Origin: JBDTCS01 sp039923455
GTDB taxonomy: Bacteria > Bacteroidota > Ignavibacteria > Palsa-1295
Reading direction: 5' to 3'
DNA length: 31,799 nucleotides
Assembly (NCBI GenBank): GCA_039923455.1
Contig: JBDTCS010000194.1
Coordinates: forward strand, 1-31,799
Shown: positions 1 through 9,453 of the stretch, piece after piece
Position numbering within the stretch: position 1 is the first letter of the stretch
How the letters are laid out: each line of letters starts with the position of its first letter
Program-made: the position numbers and the translations under genes
The notes under the pieces: model-generated
What the model was told of the DNA's origin: nothing
The model's database searches: none
What the model saw: only the letters and a program-made list of their open reading frames with translations

Positions 1-1
1 C

Positions 2-868
2 TTTTGGGATGGTGACGGTTTTCATGCGTTCTCCGGTGAGTCAAGCTTGGAAGCCAATGCCAACTATGAACTCGGGCATCATGGTAAAGCATTGCGCAAA
101 GATGGCAAGCCGATTGGCTTCGATATGTCGATCACGACCAACGTGTTCTTCATGGCCGTCTCCGCGATTGTGATCTTTTTGTTGGTACGTTCGGCTGCTT
201 CGAAAGCAAAAAAGACGATGGTGCCGAGCGGGCTTCGCAATGTGATTGAGGTATTCGTGATCTTCATTCGCGACGAAGTCGTCTATCCGAGTTGTGACCC
301 AAAATATGGCGAGCCGCTGCTCCCATTTTTTCTTTCGATCTTCTTCTTTATTTTGGTGATGAATCTGATCGGCCTTGTTCCATACGGACACGCTGCAACA
401 GGTTCCGTTAGTGTGACGGTCGCGCTTGCTATTTGCACATTTGTCGTTACGCAGATCGTGGGTGTGAAGGCGATGGGACTCAAGAACTTCGCGAAACACT
501 TGACCGGCGGACTCGTAGATATGGATATCCCGATCGGCATCAAGATTCCGCTGATCTTGATCATGATTCCGATTGAGATCATGGGCCTCTTTACCAAGCC
601 TTTTGCGCTCGCAGTTCGTTTATTTGCGAACATGACCGCGGGACATATTGTTATCGTGTCGCTGATCGGTTTGGCGTTCCTGTTCAAGTCATTGCTTGTA
701 GGAACATTCGTCTCTGTGCCATTCGCGCTGTTCATCAATTTGCTTGAATTGCTTGTGGCATTTTTGCAGGCGTATATCTTCACAATGCTCTCGGCGCTCT
801 TCATCGGCATGATGGCGCACTCAGAGCATGAAGAGCACTCAGCAGAAGAAGGACACGCCCACGCCTAA
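2..868 (+). CDS. atpB: ATP synthase F0 subunit a, 5' end cut by window edge
   Basis: This is the membrane stator subunit of F0F1 ATP synthase; it forms the proton half-channels against the c-ring. The frame is open to the left edge and reads FWDGDGFHAFSGES before the first possible in-window start (TTG at 47), so the gene almost certainly begins outside the window. About five hydrophobic segments follow. The hallmark segment PFALAVRLFANMTAGH contains the essential stator arginine (codon 617-619), which releases protons from the c-subunit carboxylate. The C-terminus is rich in His and Glu (EHEEHSAEEGHAHA), which is not part of the catalytic core. atpE follows 89 bp downstream, as in most F0 operons. 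Identity is secure; only the start is missing. Confidence 0.96.
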   Translation, partial: FWDGDGFHAFSGESSLEANANYELGHHGKALRKDGKPIGFDMSITTNVFFMAVSAIVIFLLVRSAASKAKKTMVPSGLRNVIEVFVIFIRDEVVYPSCDPKYGEPLLPFFLSIFFFILVMNLIGLVPYGHAATGSVSVTVALAICTFVVTQIVGVKAMGLKNFAKHLTGGLVDMDIPIGIKIPLILIMIPIEIMGLFTKPFALAVRLFANMTAGHIVIVSLIGLAFLFKSLLVGTFVSVPFALFINLLELLVAFLQAYIFTMLSALFIGMMAHSEHEEHSAEEGHAHA

Positions 869-877
869 ACGGGCTTC

Positions 878-892
878 GCAAGCGTTGCTTGC
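878..892 (+). other. Stem-loop between atpB and atpE
   Basis: GCAAGC-GTT-GCTTGC is a perfect 6-bp stem with a 3-nt loop, 10 bp after the atpB stop. A run of eight T lies at 911-918, about 18 nt further on, too far for a classic terminator. The hairpin may stabilise the atpE message or mark a processing site (inference). Confidence 0.45.
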
Positions 893-910
893 AATAGTGT
901 TAGGCAAAGA

Positions 911-957
911 TTTTTTTTGTATTGAAACGTTAACTCTAAAAGGATAAAAAAAGGACT
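911..957 (+). promoter_or_regulatory. U-rich atpE translation leader with two AGGA motifs
   Basis: The leader contains T8 (911-918), then an A-rich stretch with AGGA at 941-944 and AAGGA at 951-955 just before the ATG at 958. It is the most Shine-Dalgarno-like leader in the operon. In E. coli the atpE initiation region is also U-rich and enhances translation, because many c subunits are needed per complex. Enhancer function here is an analogy, not shown. Confidence 0.4.
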
Positions 958-1185
958 ATGAACCCATCAGGCATGGCATATCTCGCAGCAGGTCTTGGAG
1001 CATCAATGGCTGTTGTTGGCGCAGGCTTCGGCATCGGCAAGCTCGCTTCATCGGCACTCGAAGCTTCCGGTCGTCAGCCAGAAATGGCCGGCGGACTCCG
1101 CACTACGATGATCATTGCAGCTGCGCTCATCGAGGGTATCGCGCTTTTCGCGCTCGTTATCTGCATCATCCTTTCGAGCAAGTAA
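958..1185 (+). CDS. atpE: ATP synthase F0 subunit c
   Basis: The 75-residue hairpin proteolipid forms the rotating c-ring. It has two hydrophobic helices (about 5-35 and 47-72) joined by the polar RQP loop (39-41). The ion-binding carboxylate is E59 in ALIEGIALF. Aligned on the RQP loop with sodium-type c subunits, the positions of the sodium ligands Gln and Ser are I26 and G60, which argues for proton rather than sodium coupling (inference). Helix 1 has the glycine-rich packing GAGFGIG. The length is typical. Stem-loops on both sides suggest a message segment tuned for high expression. The ATG at 958 has AAGGA immediately upstream. Confidence 0.97.
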   Translation: MNPSGMAYLAAGLGASMAVVGAGFGIGKLASSALEASGRQPEMAGGLRTTMIIAAALIEGIALFALVICIILSSK

Positions 1186-1340
1186 GACGTTCTTACCAAT
1201 AGAGACCTTGTCTCTAACGGGAGAAAATTTGTCAGGCGGGCTGGCGAGAGGCTTTGATGCATCTGGTCTGCCCGCTTCTTGGCATCTTTGTTACGGCGAA
1301 GTTTGCTTCGAATATGCAGTTTGTGGCGTGAGCTACGCCA
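1182..1340 (+). other. Five consecutive stem-loops downstream of atpE
   Basis: The 288-bp atpE-atpF gap has no plausible gene but contains several inverted repeats: GTAAGA/TCTTAC (1182-1196, covering the atpE stop), TAGAGAC/GTCTCTA (1200-1216), AGGCGGGC/GCCCGCTT (1234-1241 with 1270-1277, one G-U pair), CGAAG/CTTCG (1297-1310) and TGGCGT/ACGCCA (1324-1340). None is followed directly by a long T run, so these look more like mRNA-stability or attenuation structures than a full terminator. The function is inferred. Confidence 0.45.
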
Positions 1341-1473
1341 AAAATTTTCCCGTCGTTGGAAGTTTTTGAGTTGGTTGAGCTGATAGATCGGCAGTTGTAG
1401 CTCCGAAATAATTTGAGTCGAATCGTTTAGTGTTCGAATAACTTAACACGCGTTCTTAACAAGCGTTACTGAC

Positions 1474-1959
1474 ATGCTCGAGATCAACCCGGGACTAACT
1501 GTCTGGACTTTCATCATCTTCCTTGCCTTGATGGCCGTTCTTGCGAAGGCAGGTTGGAAGCCATTACTGGCTTCGTTGAAAGGTCGCGAGCAAGCGATCG
1601 CGGATTCTTTGACGCGTGCCGAGCAAGCCCGCGCAGATGCCGAGCGTATGATTGCGGAGAACAAGCGTGAACGCGCTCGTGCAGAGGAAGAAACCCAAAA
1701 GGCATTACGCGAAGGCAAAGAGTACGCGGAAAAAATGCGCACCGAACTCGTCGCCAAAGCTTCGGAAGAAGCAAAGCATTTGCTCGAACAGGCCAAAGCG
1801 GAGATCGCCCGCGACACACGTGCCGCACTCACACAACTTCGCTCCGAAGCAGCAGACCTCGCTGTACTCGCAACCGGCAAGCTCCTCGACGAGAACATGA
1901 ACGAAGAGCGCCATCGCAAAGTGATCAACTCCATGATCGCTGACCTTCCGACCAACTAA
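1474..1959 (+). CDS. atpF: ATP synthase F0 subunit b
   Basis: This is the peripheral stalk subunit that links the membrane sector to F1 through delta. The 161 residues show one N-terminal membrane helix (about 7-25) followed by a long charged alpha-helical coiled coil (about 35-140) rich in Ala, Glu, Lys and Arg, starting with the typical KPLLASLKGREQAIADSL. Length and architecture match bacterial b subunits. Only one b gene is seen, so the stalk is probably a homodimer. No Shine-Dalgarno is evident before the ATG at 1474. The gap to atpE is unusually long (288 bp), and the next gene, atpH, is separated by a tandem repeat. Confidence 0.95.
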   Translation: MLEINPGLTVWTFIIFLALMAVLAKAGWKPLLASLKGREQAIADSLTRAEQARADAERMIAENKRERARAEEETQKALREGKEYAEKMRTELVAKASEEAKHLLEQAKAEIARDTRAALTQLRSEAADLAVLATGKLLDENMNEERHRKVINSMIADLPTN

Positions 1960-1960
1960 G

Positions 1961-2024
1961 TCCACTAATCAGCTAGTCAACTAATCAGCTAGTCAACTAA
2001 TCAGCTAGTCCACTACTCATCGAC
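1961..2024 (+). repeat. 16-bp tandem repeat, about 4 units, in the atpF-atpH gap
   Basis: Units start at 1961, 1977, 1993 and 2009. The first three differ at one base (TCCACTAATCAGCTAG, then TCAACTAATCAGCTAG twice); the fourth is degenerate (TCCACTACTCATCGAC). Each of the first three carries TAA and TAG two frames apart, and because 16 is not a multiple of 3 the frames shift between units, so stops accumulate in several frames between atpF and atpH. The unit ends in an ACTA...TAGT partial palindrome. Slippage-generated DNA is the simplest explanation. Confidence 0.85.
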
Positions 2025-2042
2025 AACTAAAAACTTTTCGGC

Positions 2043-2597
2043 ATGAACCAACGAGTTGCTCGACGTTACGCAGAAGCACTGATCGGAGTCGGTGTCGAGA
2101 AAAATAATCTCGACGAGCTCAGCCGCGATATGCAAGCTATCGAAACCACGCTATTCGATTCTCGCGAGCTTCGTAATCTCCTGAACAGCCCTGTCGTCCG
2201 TCCGGACGCCAAGATCAAAGTGTTACATGAAGTATTCACCGGCAAGATCGGCAACGATTCGATGCTCTTCGTGGAGTTGCTCGTGAAAAAAGGTCGTGCG
2301 GATGTGATCGGTGATACCGTTGCAGAATTTCGTGCGCTCGTCGATACGAAGCGCAACATCGTGCATGCTACGATCAAAAGTGCAGTCCCTTTGAGTCAGC
2401 CGGAAGAGGAGACGATCACCGCAAAGCTCGAAAAGATGACGGGCAAAACCGTCGTCTCAAAATTCATAGTGGATCCGAGTGTCCGTGGCGGTTTCGTCGC
2501 AAGAATTGGTGACACGATGATCGATGCAAGTTTGTCCCATCAGTTGGAATTGCTTCGAGAGCAGTTCAAACATGGTGGTTCGGCTGTGCTTAATTAG
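2043..2597 (+). CDS. atpH: ATP synthase F1 subunit delta
   Basis: This is the stalk subunit that ties the top of the alpha3beta3 head to the b subunits (OSCP family). The 184 residues have the usual two parts: an N-terminal six-helix bundle (about 1-105, starting RVARRYAEALIGVG) and a C-terminal domain with the family signature GGFVARIGDTMIDASLSHQL near 148-167. The length is typical (about 180). No Shine-Dalgarno precedes the ATG at 2043; the leader is the tandem repeat plus an A-rich stretch. In most bacteria atpA follows directly, but here an unrelated exported-protein gene comes next. Confidence 0.95.
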   Translation: MNQRVARRYAEALIGVGVEKNNLDELSRDMQAIETTLFDSRELRNLLNSPVVRPDAKIKVLHEVFTGKIGNDSMLFVELLVKKGRADVIGDTVAEFRALVDTKRNIVHATIKSAVPLSQPEEETITAKLEKMTGKTVVSKFIVDPSVRGGFVARIGDTMIDASLSHQLELLREQFKHGGSAVLN

Positions 2598-2697
2598 ACA
2601 AGTTGTTTTTAGCTAAGTTTTTGGTTTACAACCTTTTGACGGGTCGCGGGTTAGCTTTTACAGAAGTTCTCGCCGTCTGTCCCGGAAAGATGGGAAT

Positions 2698-3495
2698 GTG
2701 AAGAGTTTGAGTAGAAACGGATTGCGCATTTTTGGTGGAGTACTGATCGCACTGTTGTCATTGCAGAGCGTTGCCGTGACTAGTGCAGACGCGCAGACTA
2801 CCGCCAAGAAAAAGAAGAAGCGAAAGAAATCGCTTTCGATTGTGAAGCCGGGTAACGGTGGATTCCATCCGACCTACGACATGGGGCCAGGTTCGGTCGG
2901 TTCCTACTTCTATTCAGTCGCTGTCGGATCATCGTGGAAAGTGAAGACAGTCCAGCGTTACTATAATTCTGACAACAAGGTCATAGCCGCTGATAGTATT
3001 TTGAGTGTCGAGACTGTGACTTCAAACTCGACAAAGTCTTTGCAAGGATTGCCACTCGTGATCAGTCAGTCGAGATCTTGGCGAGCAGGTGCGGAAACAA
3101 AAGTAGATACCGAGCAGTCGCTCTATTATGTTGATGATTCGCTTCTGATGGCCGTCTTCAACAATAGCACCACAAACGGCGACAACCGATTTCTTTTGGT
3201 CGCGCCGCTTCGCATCGGTGGCAGGTGGTTAGAGAAAGCAGATGATTCGATTCGCACGGAGATCGTCAGCATGCACGACACAGTGACGACGACAGCTGGT
3301 GGCTTCGGGAATGTGCTCGTCACTTCGACGAAGCTTGGGCAAGGAGAACTTGCAAAATATTTTGTGCCGAACGTCGGCTTAGTGAAGACGGTGTTTCGAG
3401 GCGTCGGAAGGCGAGCAGGTACTTCGGTGGTTATCACATCCGAGCTTCAAGAGTTCATTCGCGGCGAAGATCCACCAAAGTTTGGAAAGCCGTAA
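2698..3495 (+). CDS. Exported protein of unknown function inside the atp operon
   Basis: I do not recognise a named family. The start is GTG at 2698; no in-frame ATG fits. Residues about 8-33 form a signal peptide (hydrophobic LIALLSLQSVAV, likely cleavage near SADAQ-T), so the product is periplasmic or outer-membrane associated. A strongly basic stretch KKKKKRKK follows directly (about 37-44). The rest (about 60-265) is predicted beta-rich, with APLRIGGRW and YFVPNVGLVKT patterns reminiscent of Bacteroidota exported proteins with a DUF3108-like fold (weak inference). It lies 100 bp after atpH and 72 bp before atpA on the same strand, so it is probably co-transcribed with ATP synthase. Whether it is functionally linked is unknown. 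Confidence 0.8.
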   Translation: MKSLSRNGLRIFGGVLIALLSLQSVAVTSADAQTTAKKKKKRKKSLSIVKPGNGGFHPTYDMGPGSVGSYFYSVAVGSSWKVKTVQRYYNSDNKVIAADSILSVETVTSNSTKSLQGLPLVISQSRSWRAGAETKVDTEQSLYYVDDSLLMAVFNNSTTNGDNRFLLVAPLRIGGRWLEKADDSIRTEIVSMHDTVTTTAGGFGNVLVTSTKLGQGELAKYFVPNVGLVKTVFRGVGRRAGTSVVITSELQEFIRGEDPPKFGKP

Positions 3496-3567
3496 GCATT
3501 GGTGTTTTGCTTGAACGCGCGAGCAAGAAAAAGTTTTTTTGTTGATCTATATTAGACTTATACGAGC

Positions 3568-5112
<1,545 letters not shown>

Positions 5113-5162
5113 TCAGGTGCTTGGGGCTGCACGATAATTAACCCTCTCAAAAAACTTACCAC

Positions 5163-6422
5163 ATGCGTACTGACGTGTTTGGTGCAGCGACGATGTGTGG
5201 TCATGAGATATCGAGTGGGGAATCGGTCGAGCGCCGTGTAGCTTGGCTCGCAAACTTTGGGTGCTTCGCACTCTTCCTTGTTCTTTGGAATATTGTTTTT
5301 GTGCTCGGGACCGAGCAATCCTACGCGCAGCAAGGCGATCGACCGCCTGCGGGTAAGACCTTAGCCGATTCCACGCGCTCCGATTCGGTCGCGCAAATGC
5401 TCTTTGGAAGACCGGACGCGCGATCTACGCGACCGAATCATCCCGAGGAAAAATTGCTGCAAGCAATTGTTTCGGCTGGTGCGGGTAGCTATGCGAGGTA
5501 CCGCGGTTTGGAATACGGCACCAAGTTCGATCCAACACTCGGCGTAGATTTTTATCTGATGCCTGGCGGTGATCTCGGTTTTTTGCTCGGTGGTCATTTC
5601 GGATTCTTGACAAATTTCTCGACTGGTATCGACCTCGGTTTGCGAGTGCCGATATGGAAAGCACCGGAGACAGGCTCGAAGATTTTTCTCGATGGCTCTG
5701 TTCTCTTCTTCGACAATGAAGAGGGAGTGCAATCGTTTCAGACCGGAGCGCGACTCGGATTGTCGCGATACTTTCAGGCAAAGGGTTTCGGAGTTGAATC
5801 AAGACTCGTCGGTGAGTTTCGCGGTATGAGCTTAGAGGATTCCCTGCACACTTCGAAGCCGTGGTGGTGGGCAGGCATCGAAGTAGGAATTTCGTTCTCG
5901 CTGATCGGTGAGCAGAAGCCACTCTTGGCTAAGGATTCGCTCCGGGCTGCGATGCGACATATCATGTCCGCAGAAGAGTTAGATGATTTCGATGGCATAA
6001 ACTCTGAGAGCGAGTTGCATGATTGGCTCGAAAGATTTTGGAAGAAGCGAGATATTACTCCGAAGACTCCGGACAACGAAGTCCGCGAAGAATTTGAGAG
6101 ACGTGTAGAGTTTGCGAATAGTAGATTCTCGAAGTCGAGAAGACTGGGCGTAGATACCGATCCAGGTAGAACGATCGTGATCTATGGAATTCCAGATCAT
6201 GAAGCACACGGTACATCTACCTCCGATCAGTTTTCGGAGTACATGCTTTGGACGTACTATCAGCGTGTGCGGGGCACCTCGAACGCCGCGTTTATTTTTG
6301 AAGCGTTGCGTGGTGGAGAGATGCGGCAGGTCTGGTCGAATGTTCCGGGCGAGGACATGGGTCCGATACCAAAGGATCTGCCATTCAGCATCGTGCAGTC
6401 ATTGCCGGCGTTTGTGCGGTGA
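5163..6422 (+). CDS. Exported barrel-like protein with C-terminal GWxTD-type domain
   Basis: The 419-residue protein has two parts. A hydrophobic signal segment (about 33-53) ends near SYAQ-Q. Residues about 95-255 are glycine- and aromatic-rich alternating strands (for example DLGFLLGGHFGF), like an outer-membrane barrel. Residues about 275-410 resemble the GWxTD domain: FWKKRDITPKTPDNEVREEF, RRVEFANSRF, then a GxxTD signature and IVIYGIPDHE. The signature reads G329-V-D-T-D333, so the usual tryptophan is valine. GWxTD proteins occur in Bacteroidota, Acidobacteria and relatives; I know of no defined function. It sits 50 bp after atpA and 69 bp before atpG, so it is probably in the atp transcript. 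ATG at 5193 is an alternative start. Confidence 0.75.
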   Translation: MRTDVFGAATMCGHEISSGESVERRVAWLANFGCFALFLVLWNIVFVLGTEQSYAQQGDRPPAGKTLADSTRSDSVAQMLFGRPDARSTRPNHPEEKLLQAIVSAGAGSYARYRGLEYGTKFDPTLGVDFYLMPGGDLGFLLGGHFGFLTNFSTGIDLGLRVPIWKAPETGSKIFLDGSVLFFDNEEGVQSFQTGARLGLSRYFQAKGFGVESRLVGEFRGMSLEDSLHTSKPWWWAGIEVGISFSLIGEQKPLLAKDSLRAAMRHIMSAEELDDFDGINSESELHDWLERFWKKRDITPKTPDNEVREEFERRVEFANSRFSKSRRLGVDTDPGRTIVIYGIPDHEAHGTSTSDQFSEYMLWTYYQRVRGTSNAAFIFEALRGGEMRQVWSNVPGEDMGPIPKDLPFSIVQSLPAFVR

Positions 6423-6491
6423 GGTAATGCGAAGCTCGGAAGCGAGAGCGGTGACAAAAGTTTTGAATACGGTTACGTTGTAGATAAGAAG

Positions 6492-7403
6492 ATGGCAACA
6501 CTTAGGGAGATCAAACGCAGGATCGTCGGTGTCAAATCGACGGCGAAGATCACGCAAGCGATGAAGATGGTCGCGGCTGCAAAGCTGCGTCGTGCGCAGG
6601 ATGGCATTAATGCCGCCCGCCCATATTCGCGTGCGCTCGAAATGCTGCTCAAGGATGTCCTTCGCTCTGTCACCGAAGAGACCGGAAAGTCGCCGTTGCT
6701 CTACGGTCGTAAGCACGAAGAGCCGAACATGGATCGCGTGCTCCTAATCGTTATCACAAGTGATCGTGGACTTGCCGGTGCATTCAACTCCGGACTCATC
6801 CGATTTGCTGAGAACCGCATTCACGATGAATACTCCGAACATCAGAAATCCGGTCGTCTGAACCTGATCACAGTTGGTCGTCGTGGCACGGATCATTTCA
6901 CGAAGCGCGGCTATCCCATTCTTGATCGCTACGTTGGAATTTTTACAAAGTTAGAGTTTGCGACCGCTCGTGCGATCAAGAACCAAGCCGTCGATTTGTT
7001 CAATCGCGGTGAGTGCGATCGTGTTGAGATTATTTACAACATGTTCAAATCGGTCGTCGCACAAAAGCCAAGCGCTGAACGCTTGCTGCCTGTGCTCGAT
7101 GAATCGGTCACATCCGGCGGTACCGACACCGAGGAAAATCTCGAATACATTTTTGAGCCGGAGCCCGATTCGATCTTGAATGTGCTCGTGCCTTCGCATC
7201 TCGAGACGATGATCTGGAAAGCACTTTTAGAATCCAATGCAGCCGAGCAAGGTGCACGTATGACAGCCATGGATTCGGCCACAAGGAACGCACGCGACCT
7301 CGTTAACGCATTGCAGCTCTCCTTCAACAAAGCACGTCAGGCAGCGATCACAAAAGAAATTCTGGAGATCGTCGGAGGAGCCGAAGCACTCTCGCAGGCA
7401 TAA
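6492..7403 (+). CDS. atpG: ATP synthase F1 subunit gamma
   Basis: This is the central rotor shaft that couples c-ring rotation to catalysis in the head. The 303 residues match the family. The N-terminal helix LREIKRRIVGVKSTAKITQA and the C-terminal helix (RNARDLVNALQLSFNKARQA followed by AITKEILEIVGGAEAL) are the two coiled-coil shaft segments, both well conserved. The middle Rossmann-like part includes ITSDRGLAGAFN. The start is ATG at 6492 with a weak AAGAAG leader. It is the last gene of the locus and is followed 27 bp later by a strong intrinsic terminator. Confidence 0.97.
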   Translation: MATLREIKRRIVGVKSTAKITQAMKMVAAAKLRRAQDGINAARPYSRALEMLLKDVLRSVTEETGKSPLLYGRKHEEPNMDRVLLIVITSDRGLAGAFNSGLIRFAENRIHDEYSEHQKSGRLNLITVGRRGTDHFTKRGYPILDRYVGIFTKLEFATARAIKNQAVDLFNRGECDRVEIIYNMFKSVVAQKPSAERLLPVLDESVTSGGTDTEENLEYIFEPEPDSILNVLVPSHLETMIWKALLESNAAEQGARMTAMDSATRNARDLVNALQLSFNKARQAAITKEILEIVGGAEALSQA

Positions 7404-7430
7404 ACAGTATTCGCATTTTTAGTTGAATGG

Positions 7431-7467
7431 AAAAAGCTGATGATCCAAGGGTCATCGGCTTTTTTTT
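7431..7467 (+). terminator. Intrinsic terminator after atpG, probably bidirectional
   Basis: Thirteen-bp stem AAAAAGCTGATGA/TCATCGGCTTTTT (7431-7443 with 7452-7464, one G-T pair), an 8-nt loop and a T8 run (7460-7467). On the minus strand the same stem ends in five T, so it can also terminate the convergent gene at 7478-7978. Confidence 0.88.
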
Positions 7468-7477
7468 GCAGGTCCGG

Positions 7478-7978
7478 TCAATTGAAGTTTAGTACCGGAA
7501 TATTTGAGACCGGCACCTTGATGTATCCTCCAATAGTCGTGATCGGTTCAAGGTGAAAGAACGGTACCGTATACTCGTAAAACGGATAAAGGATCACACC
7601 GAAGAATGGAATAAAAGTTAGCGCTGGATAAACACGTTCCGATGTGAAGACCAGTGTCGGACCAAAATCTAATCCCGCAAGCCCAGCACCAATCAACCCT
7701 TCCGCTCCGACATGTAACAGCGCACGCCCGTGGGTTAGGAGTGTGAGGTCACATGTAAATCCGATTAGGAGACCTGTGATACTGTTGTTTAGATTGGAAT
7801 TGTTCGGGAAGTAGGAGACCTCCAATCCACCCGCGAATCCGCCGTCTTTTCCAAAAGTGTAACCGAGTTTCGGACCGATGGTGAACCAGGATTGCGCAGA
7901 AGCAGAAGACTCTTCGGCAGTGATAAAGAGCATCATCACACACGCCGCGATAAAGGTATTACGTAGCCGAGTGTTCAT
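7478..7978 (-). CDS. Small outer-membrane-like exported protein, unknown function
   Basis: The 166-residue product (from ATG at 7978) begins with a signal peptide: basic N-terminus NTRLRN, hydrophobic core, likely cleavage after SSASAQ. The mature part alternates short hydrophobic strands with glycine turns (GPKLGYTFGKDGGFAGG, PALTFIPFFGVILYPFYEY), as in small outer-membrane beta-barrels. I see no specific family. A longer version from TTG at 8005 is possible but would put nine extra residues before the signal peptide. It is convergent with atpG, sharing the terminator, and divergent from the YggS-type gene with a gap of about 216 bp that should hold both promoters. Confidence 0.7.
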   Translation of the reverse strand: MNTRLRNTFIAACVMMLFITAEESSASAQSWFTIGPKLGYTFGKDGGFAGGLEVSYFPNNSNLNNSITGLLIGFTCDLTLLTHGRALLHVGAEGLIGAGLAGLDFGPTLVFTSERVYPALTFIPFFGVILYPFYEYTVPFFHLEPITTIGGYIKVPVSNIPVLNFN

Positions 7979-8194
7979 GGCTGGGAAGGCGATGAGAGTG
8001 TTCAAGAAGTCTTGGTGGAATGGTGCAAGATCGTTCAGGAAGCCACGAGAGTTTTATATAGATGGCAACCCGCTTTGGTGCCCTTCTGGTTTCCAAAGAA
8101 CTTCGTACAATTTTTTCCTTAGTGTTGCACCTATTCTGGGCATATTTAGCGTTTCACTCATTTCGAATTTTGCTGGAGTATTGCGTTCAGAAAG

Positions 8195-8899
8195 ATGGAG
8201 TTCACACGCGCGGAGTTGCAGGATGCTTTTGAGCGCGTCGAATCCAGAATTCGAGCGGCCTGTGAACGAGCGAGCCGACCACGCGAAAGTGTGACGCTAT
8301 TACCCGTTTCAAAAATGCACTCTGCCGAGTTGATACAGTCGGCGTACGATTTCGGCTATCGAAAGTTCGGAGAGTCCAGAGTGCAGGAATTGCTCGTGAA
8401 GCAACAGACGCTTCCCGCCGACATCGAGTGGCATTTCATCGGTCACTTGCAGTCGAACAAAGCAAAGAATATTGCACCCTTCGTGAGCATGGTGCACTCG
8501 ATCGATTCTGTCGAGACAGGTGTAGAACTTTCGAAACGCGCACTCGCAGCAAGTCGCACAATCGATGTGCTCATCGAAATAAATATTTCAGGTGAGCAGG
8601 CCAAAGATGGTGTCGAGCCAACAGCTGCCGAGGCGTTGCTGATGGGATTGCGCGAACAGACGAGGAACTTGCGTGTGTGTGGCCTGATGTGCGTGGCAGG
8701 TTTGGTGGATGATGATAGTGTCGTTCGCGAGCAATTTCGATCGATGAAAATATTGCTGGAGCGATTGCAGATTTCCCATTCGGATCTTTCCGGATTTCAA
8801 ACGCTCTCTATGGGAATGACGCATGATCTGGAAATTGCGATCGAAGAGGGAGCGACAATCATTCGAGTGGGAAGTGCGATCTTCGGGGATCGCGAGTAG
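8195..8899 (+). CDS. yggS: PLP homeostasis protein (YggS/PLPBP family)
   Basis: This is a single-domain fold-III PLP-binding protein involved in vitamin B6 and amino-acid homeostasis; no enzymatic reaction is established. The 234 residues match the family. The PLP lysine is K40 in LLPVSKMHS. Other family motifs are HFIGHLQSNK (about 88-97), CGLMCV, and the phosphate-binding C-terminal pair SMGMTHDLEIAI and IRVGSAIFG. The ATG at 8195 is preceded by AGAAAG. It is followed 44 bp later by a DivIVA-domain gene, the same pairing seen in Gram-positive division clusters (ylmE with divIVA). Confidence 0.94.
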   Translation: MEFTRAELQDAFERVESRIRAACERASRPRESVTLLPVSKMHSAELIQSAYDFGYRKFGESRVQELLVKQQTLPADIEWHFIGHLQSNKAKNIAPFVSMVHSIDSVETGVELSKRALAASRTIDVLIEINISGEQAKDGVEPTAAEALLMGLREQTRNLRVCGLMCVAGLVDDDSVVREQFRSMKILLERLQISHSDLSGFQTLSMGMTHDLEIAIEEGATIIRVGSAIFGDRE

Positions 8900-8943
8900 T
8901 TTTGCCGAGATGTTCGATTAGATCATTCAAAAACTTGTTTGTT

Positions 8944-9405
8944 ATGCGCCTAACTGCCATCGATATTAAGAAGCAAAGCTTCCAGCAAAAAATGCGAGGC
9001 TTCGATCCTGACGAAGTGCAAGCGTTTCTCGAAAAAATCTCAGAGGAGATCGAGACACTCACATCGGAGAAGCGCGTCGCCGAAGAAAAGTGCGCGGAGC
9101 TTCAAGCACGGCTCGATCATTTTCACGGGCTTGAAAGCACTCTTGAGCGGACACTTGTTGCAGCGCAACAAACCGCTGTGAAGATGGAGGAGCAAGCCAA
9201 GAAGGAGTCCGAGCTTATTATTCGAGAGGCGGAGCTCGAACGCGATAGAAAATTTGCCGATGTTCGCGTCGATCACGAAAAGGCCCAAGGCGATCTAATG
9301 CGATTGCGCGCAGAGTACGAATCCACGATGACTCGGATGAAGACACTCGTGCAGGGCTTCACGAAATTTATGGAGTCGATAGACGGACAGGAGAGAGCGG
9401 CCTAA
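8944..9405 (+). CDS. divIVA: DivIVA-domain protein
   Basis: The 153-residue protein carries the DivIVA membrane-targeting N-terminus: MRLTAIDIKKQSF followed by RGFDPDEVQAFL, the form found in DivIVA/GpsB proteins. The rest (about 30-145) is a long charged coiled coil. In Gram-positives DivIVA marks curved membranes at poles and septa; its role in an outer-membrane bacterium is less clear. The start is ATG at 8944; upstream extension to TTG at 8902 would add 14 residues before the conserved N-terminus and is unlikely. It sits between yggS and a glycosyltransferase, in the order that leads to ileS. Confidence 0.9.
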   Translation: MRLTAIDIKKQSFQQKMRGFDPDEVQAFLEKISEEIETLTSEKRVAEEKCAELQARLDHFHGLESTLERTLVAAQQTAVKMEEQAKKESELIIREAELERDRKFADVRVDHEKAQGDLMRLRAEYESTMTRMKTLVQGFTKFMESIDGQERAA

Positions 9406-9453
9406 AAAAAATGCCCTCATAAGCTCTGGAGTAGTTAGCAGATTATTTTCCGA

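Noticed and set aside
47..868. TTG at 47 as the real atpB start
   Set aside because: The frame is open to the left edge and the upstream residues look like real protein, so the gene is cut rather than starting at this TTG.
958..1185. Sodium-driven c-ring
   Set aside because: At the positions of the sodium ligands Gln and Ser the protein has I26 and G60, so a proton ring is more likely.
1961..2024. CRISPR array
   Set aside because: The units are only 16 bp with no spacers; this is a simple tandem repeat, and no cas gene is present.
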